Part shown: positions 5,192-6,989 of the stretch, one piece after another
Numbering within the stretch: position 1 is the stretch's first letter
How the letters are laid out: each line of letters begins with the position of its first letter
Assembly: GCA_001778545.1 (NCBI GenBank)
Contig: MFHJ01000003.1
Span: 1 to 6,989, forward strand
Length of the DNA stretch: 6,989 nt
Direction of reading: 5' to 3'
DNA from: Candidatus Giovannonibacteria bacterium RIFCSPHIGHO2_02_43_16
GTDB taxonomy: Bacteria; Patescibacteriota; Minisyncoccia; JACPKW01; UBA11713
The notes under the pieces: model-generated
Seen by the model: the letters and a program-made list of their open reading frames with translations, nothing else
Databases searched by the model: none
What the model was told of the DNA's origin: nothing
Made by a program: the position numbers and the translations under genes

Positions 5192-6538
5192 TCAAATTTC
5201 TTTTGTTTCTCCATATCGTGGAGCTTCGGCGGGTATCCCAAAATAATCCCTGACACGCTGGACCAAAAAAAGCGCTGAGGCCGGCTCGCCAGTTATCACA
5301 AACACTTTCTCCAGAGTATCCTTGCTTTTTGATATAAACTCCATCAACTGCTCGCGATCCGGGTGCGAAGAATACCCCTGCAAAGTTTCCACTTTTGCGC
5401 GAACTAAAATTTTCTCGCCGTGTATAGTAACTTCCTCGGCGCCATCCTGAAGCATTCTTCCTAAAGAACCGGCAGCTTGATAGCCGACTAGAAGCAGCGT
5501 TGAATTTGGATCGGGGAGATATCTTTTTTCATGATGCAGAATTCTTCCGCCGTTGGACATGCCCGAACCTGCGATTACGATCTTCGGGGGCCTGATTTCG
5601 TTTATGGCTTTGGATTCCTCCGTAGTCATCGTGAGCTTAAGCCCATGGAAACGGAAGATATCATTACCGGACTTTATCTTATTATTCGCCTCCTTATTAA
5701 AATAATTTTCATATTTCTTATAAACCGCTGTGGCTTTTATGGCCAATGGGGAATCCAAAAAAATAGGGATCCTTGGTATTCTGCCGGATTCGAGAAGATC
5801 ATCTATTTCCGCAAGGAGTTCCTGAGTACGCTCAAGCGAGAAAGCAGGAATCATTAAGACTCCTTTCCCCTGCATCGTATTTTCTATAATCCTCTCTAAT
5901 CTTAATTTCCTCTCTTTCTTATCATTGTGAATGCGGTTTCCGTAAGTTGACTCCACGAGCATTACAACAGCGTCTCGTATCTCTTCCGGATTATTTAACA
6001 AAGGCGTCGGCGGATTCCCCAAATCCCCAGTAAAGAGTACTTTCCTTCCTTCTAAAACAATCTCGATCATAGATGACCCTAAAACATGCCCGGAATCGAA
6101 CAAACGTATTTTCAAATCGCCGATTTCGATTATTTTATGATATTCGACACCCTCCCAAATCTTGAACGCGGAATCTATATCCTCTTCACTAAACATTAAA
6201 TCTTCTTTATGATGCCTGGCCTCTTTTTCGAGAACCCCCAGACTGTCTTTAAGCATCAGGAATGCGAGTTCCTTGGTCGGCGGGGTTGAATAAATTTTTC
6301 CGGAAAACCCCTCCTTAACAAGTTTAGGAATCCTGCCGGTATGATCGATATGCGCGTGCGTCACGAAAAGCGCCTTGATGTCTTTTGGGTTAAACGGGAA
6401 CGGATCCCTAGATCTCAAATCACAAAACCTCGGACACTGAAAAAGCCCGCAATCGATTAGGATTTTTGTTTTACCCGAATCAAATAAAAAGCAAGACCCC
6501 GTAACCTCTTGAGACCCTCCATAAAAAGAAATTTTCAT
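5192..6538 (-). CDS. Metallo-beta-lactamase/beta-CASP RNA-processing hydrolase
   Basis: A 448-aa, full-length member of the bacterial/archaeal CPSF73-like MBL-fold RNase group, which cuts or trims RNA using two zinc ions. The MBL part shows GGSQEVTGSC (7-16), HAHIDHTG (61-68; ligands His61, His63, Asp65, His66), HVLGSS (His151) and FTGDLG (Asp172). The beta-CASP insert starts at ESTYGNR (196-202, acidic motif A), followed by PAFSLERTQELL (231-242) and SGMSNGGRILHH (325-336, motif B His), with the final GYSSHPDREQL (388-398, motif C His392) in the RNA-metabolising MBL tail. All catalytic residues are present. There is no KH domain, unlike archaeal FusA-type or aCPSF1 proteins, and no RNase J C-terminal domain. 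It overlaps the upstream membrane-protein gene by one base (TAATG). A TATAAT lies 8 nt before its ATG but is also coding sequence of that gene. Confidence 0.93.
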   Translation of the reverse strand: MKISFYGGSQEVTGSCFLFDSGKTKILIDCGLFQCPRFCDLRSRDPFPFNPKDIKALFVTHAHIDHTGRIPKLVKEGFSGKIYSTPPTKELAFLMLKDSLGVLEKEARHHKEDLMFSEEDIDSAFKIWEGVEYHKIIEIGDLKIRLFDSGHVLGSSMIEIVLEGRKVLFTGDLGNPPTPLLNNPEEIRDAVVMLVESTYGNRIHNDKKERKLRLERIIENTMQGKGVLMIPAFSLERTQELLAEIDDLLESGRIPRIPIFLDSPLAIKATAVYKKYENYFNKEANNKIKSGNDIFRFHGLKLTMTTEESKAINEIRPPKIVIAGSGMSNGGRILHHEKRYLPDPNSTLLLVGYQAAGSLGRMLQDGAEEVTIHGEKILVRAKVETLQGYSSHPDREQLMEFISKSKDTLEKVFVITGEPASALFLVQRVRDYFGIPAEAPRYGETKEI

Positions 6539-6951
6539 TATTTATTATTATAATTTTTCCGGCGTGTTTGAAAAAGGGAAAATGCAAGTATGCCTCCTAT
6601 AAGATCGGAAAGAAGGTCGCTTAACGTATCCTCGAGGCCTTGAGATATAAAACCAAACTTACTCACTCCTGCCGGAAGATGAGACATCGCAAATTCGAAA
6701 AACTCCAAGAAAAGACCGATGATTGCCGCCGATCCAAAAACAAACCAGAAAACTATAAATGGAGAAAGATTATTATCTCTTATAAAATAGACGGCGATCG
6801 TCCCAACCAAAAGCCCGCCCATCACATGCACGACCATATCAAGCCACCGATAATAAAAATAGGCCGCGCTTAGCGTGGCCCATCCATGAACAAGAAAAAT
6901 CGCCAGAAAAATTATGAGAATTAATTTGCCGGAAACTGTGAAATTCAGCAT
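6538..6951 (-). CDS. Small four-helix membrane protein, DUF2238/VanZ-like
   Basis: A 137-aa integral membrane protein of unknown function. Hydrophobic segments lie near residues 9-31, 38-57, 64-85 and 109-128. Polar residues are placed within or beside the helices in a pattern typical of DUF2238 (YjdF) and related VanZ-like proteins: RWLDMVVHVMGG (35-46), an acidic LEFFEF (82-87), and a last helix opened by EDTLSDLLSDLIGG (107-120), comparable to the D-x-x-x-D spacing of that group. The protein ends in a basic RRKNYNNK tail, likely cytoplasmic. Upstream, AGGTGA directly abuts the ATG, too close for an ideal Shine-Dalgarno site, and a TATAAT lies 7 nt before the ATG. It is the first gene of the run and overlaps the beta-CASP gene by one base. 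The family link is from pattern, not from alignment. Confidence 0.8.
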   Translation of the reverse strand: MLNFTVSGKLILIIFLAIFLVHGWATLSAAYFYYRWLDMVVHVMGGLLVGTIAVYFIRDNNLSPFIVFWFVFGSAAIIGLFLEFFEFAMSHLPAGVSKFGFISQGLEDTLSDLLSDLIGGILAFSLFQTRRKNYNNK

Positions 6952-6964
6952 TCACCTAATTATA
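6952..6964 (-). promoter_or_regulatory. Possible promoter -10 / start region of the five-gene run
   Basis: TATAAT (6959-6964, minus strand) is followed by 7 nt and the ATG at 6951. The intervening bases include AGGTGA, which could be read as a Shine-Dalgarno site but has no spacing to the ATG. If the TATAAT is used, the transcript would start at or within a base or two of the start codon. No good -35 is visible in the remaining 25 bases of the window. Confidence 0.4.
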
Positions 6965-6989
6965 ATACGAAGATACCGTCCTTGCTAGA

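Noticed and set aside
5531..5857. Plus-strand open frame opposite the beta-CASP gene.
   Set aside because: It lies opposite a gene with all catalytic motifs intact and shows no motifs of its own.
1..6989. Genetic code 25 (TGA as glycine), as in some candidate phyla.
   Set aside because: TGA ends the beta-CASP and SLOG genes at sensible family lengths, the latter in an ATGA overlap with the next start.
1..6989. tRNA, rRNA, CRISPR arrays or insertion sequences.
   Set aside because: I saw no cloverleaf, rRNA segment, regularly spaced repeat array or transposase-like protein.

Overview
The window most resembles a compact, moderately low-GC bacterial chromosome of the candidate phyla radiation (Patescibacteria, probably a Parcubacteria-like lineage). 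This is inference. It rests on tight gene packing, the mix of families present (short SLOG protein, beta-CASP RNase, family 4 uracil-DNA glycosylase, PolX) and weak or absent Shine-Dalgarno sites. TGA appears to be used as a normal stop: the SLOG gene ends in an ATGA overlap with the next start, and the beta-CASP gene also ends in TGA. The Gracilibacteria code is therefore unlikely. All recognised genes lie on the minus strand and read from right to left.

Region by region, in the direction of transcription: 6951-6538 encodes a small four-helix membrane protein resembling DUF2238/VanZ-like proteins. 6538-5192 encodes a complete metallo-beta-lactamase/beta-CASP RNA-processing hydrolase. 5169-4594 encodes a SLOG (TIGR00725/LOG-like) nucleotide-binding protein. 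4597-3479 encodes an aromatic amino-acid-type permease. 3472-2852 encodes a family 4 uracil-DNA glycosylase. These five genes are nearly contiguous, with 1-nt and 4-nt overlaps and gaps of 6 and 22 nt, and look like one transcription unit. At the left edge, 231-1 holds the first 77 codons of a PolX-family DNA polymerase, which like the glycosylase acts in base excision repair.

Between the glycosylase and polX lies the most interesting part. A 60-bp sequence covering the last codons and 3' flank of the glycosylase gene (2809-2868) is repeated perfectly at 499-558, in the same orientation. The 2310-bp unit so bounded carries two genes: a 469-aa protein with a C-terminal SAM-dependent methyltransferase domain resembling Trm13/Methyltransf_32 enzymes, and a 258-aa protein of unknown function. 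Each repeat contains a 26-bp imperfect palindrome, shaped like the core site of a site-specific recombinase. The simplest reading is a small integrated cassette or satellite element that targeted the 3' end of the glycosylase gene and rebuilt it on integration. No integrase is present, so it would have to be mobilised in trans. A strain-variant or assembly explanation must be excluded, because 60 bp is close to common assembly k-mer sizes.

Other points of interest: the glycosylase has no cysteines, so it lacks all four ligands of the family's usual iron-sulfur cluster, and it ends in QESLF, which matches the bacterial sliding-clamp-binding pentapeptide. Several genes have a TATAAT-like hexamer 6-8 nt before the ATG, which is the geometry expected of leaderless transcripts. 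A strong plus-strand terminator hairpin (427-491) follows no recognisable plus-strand gene.
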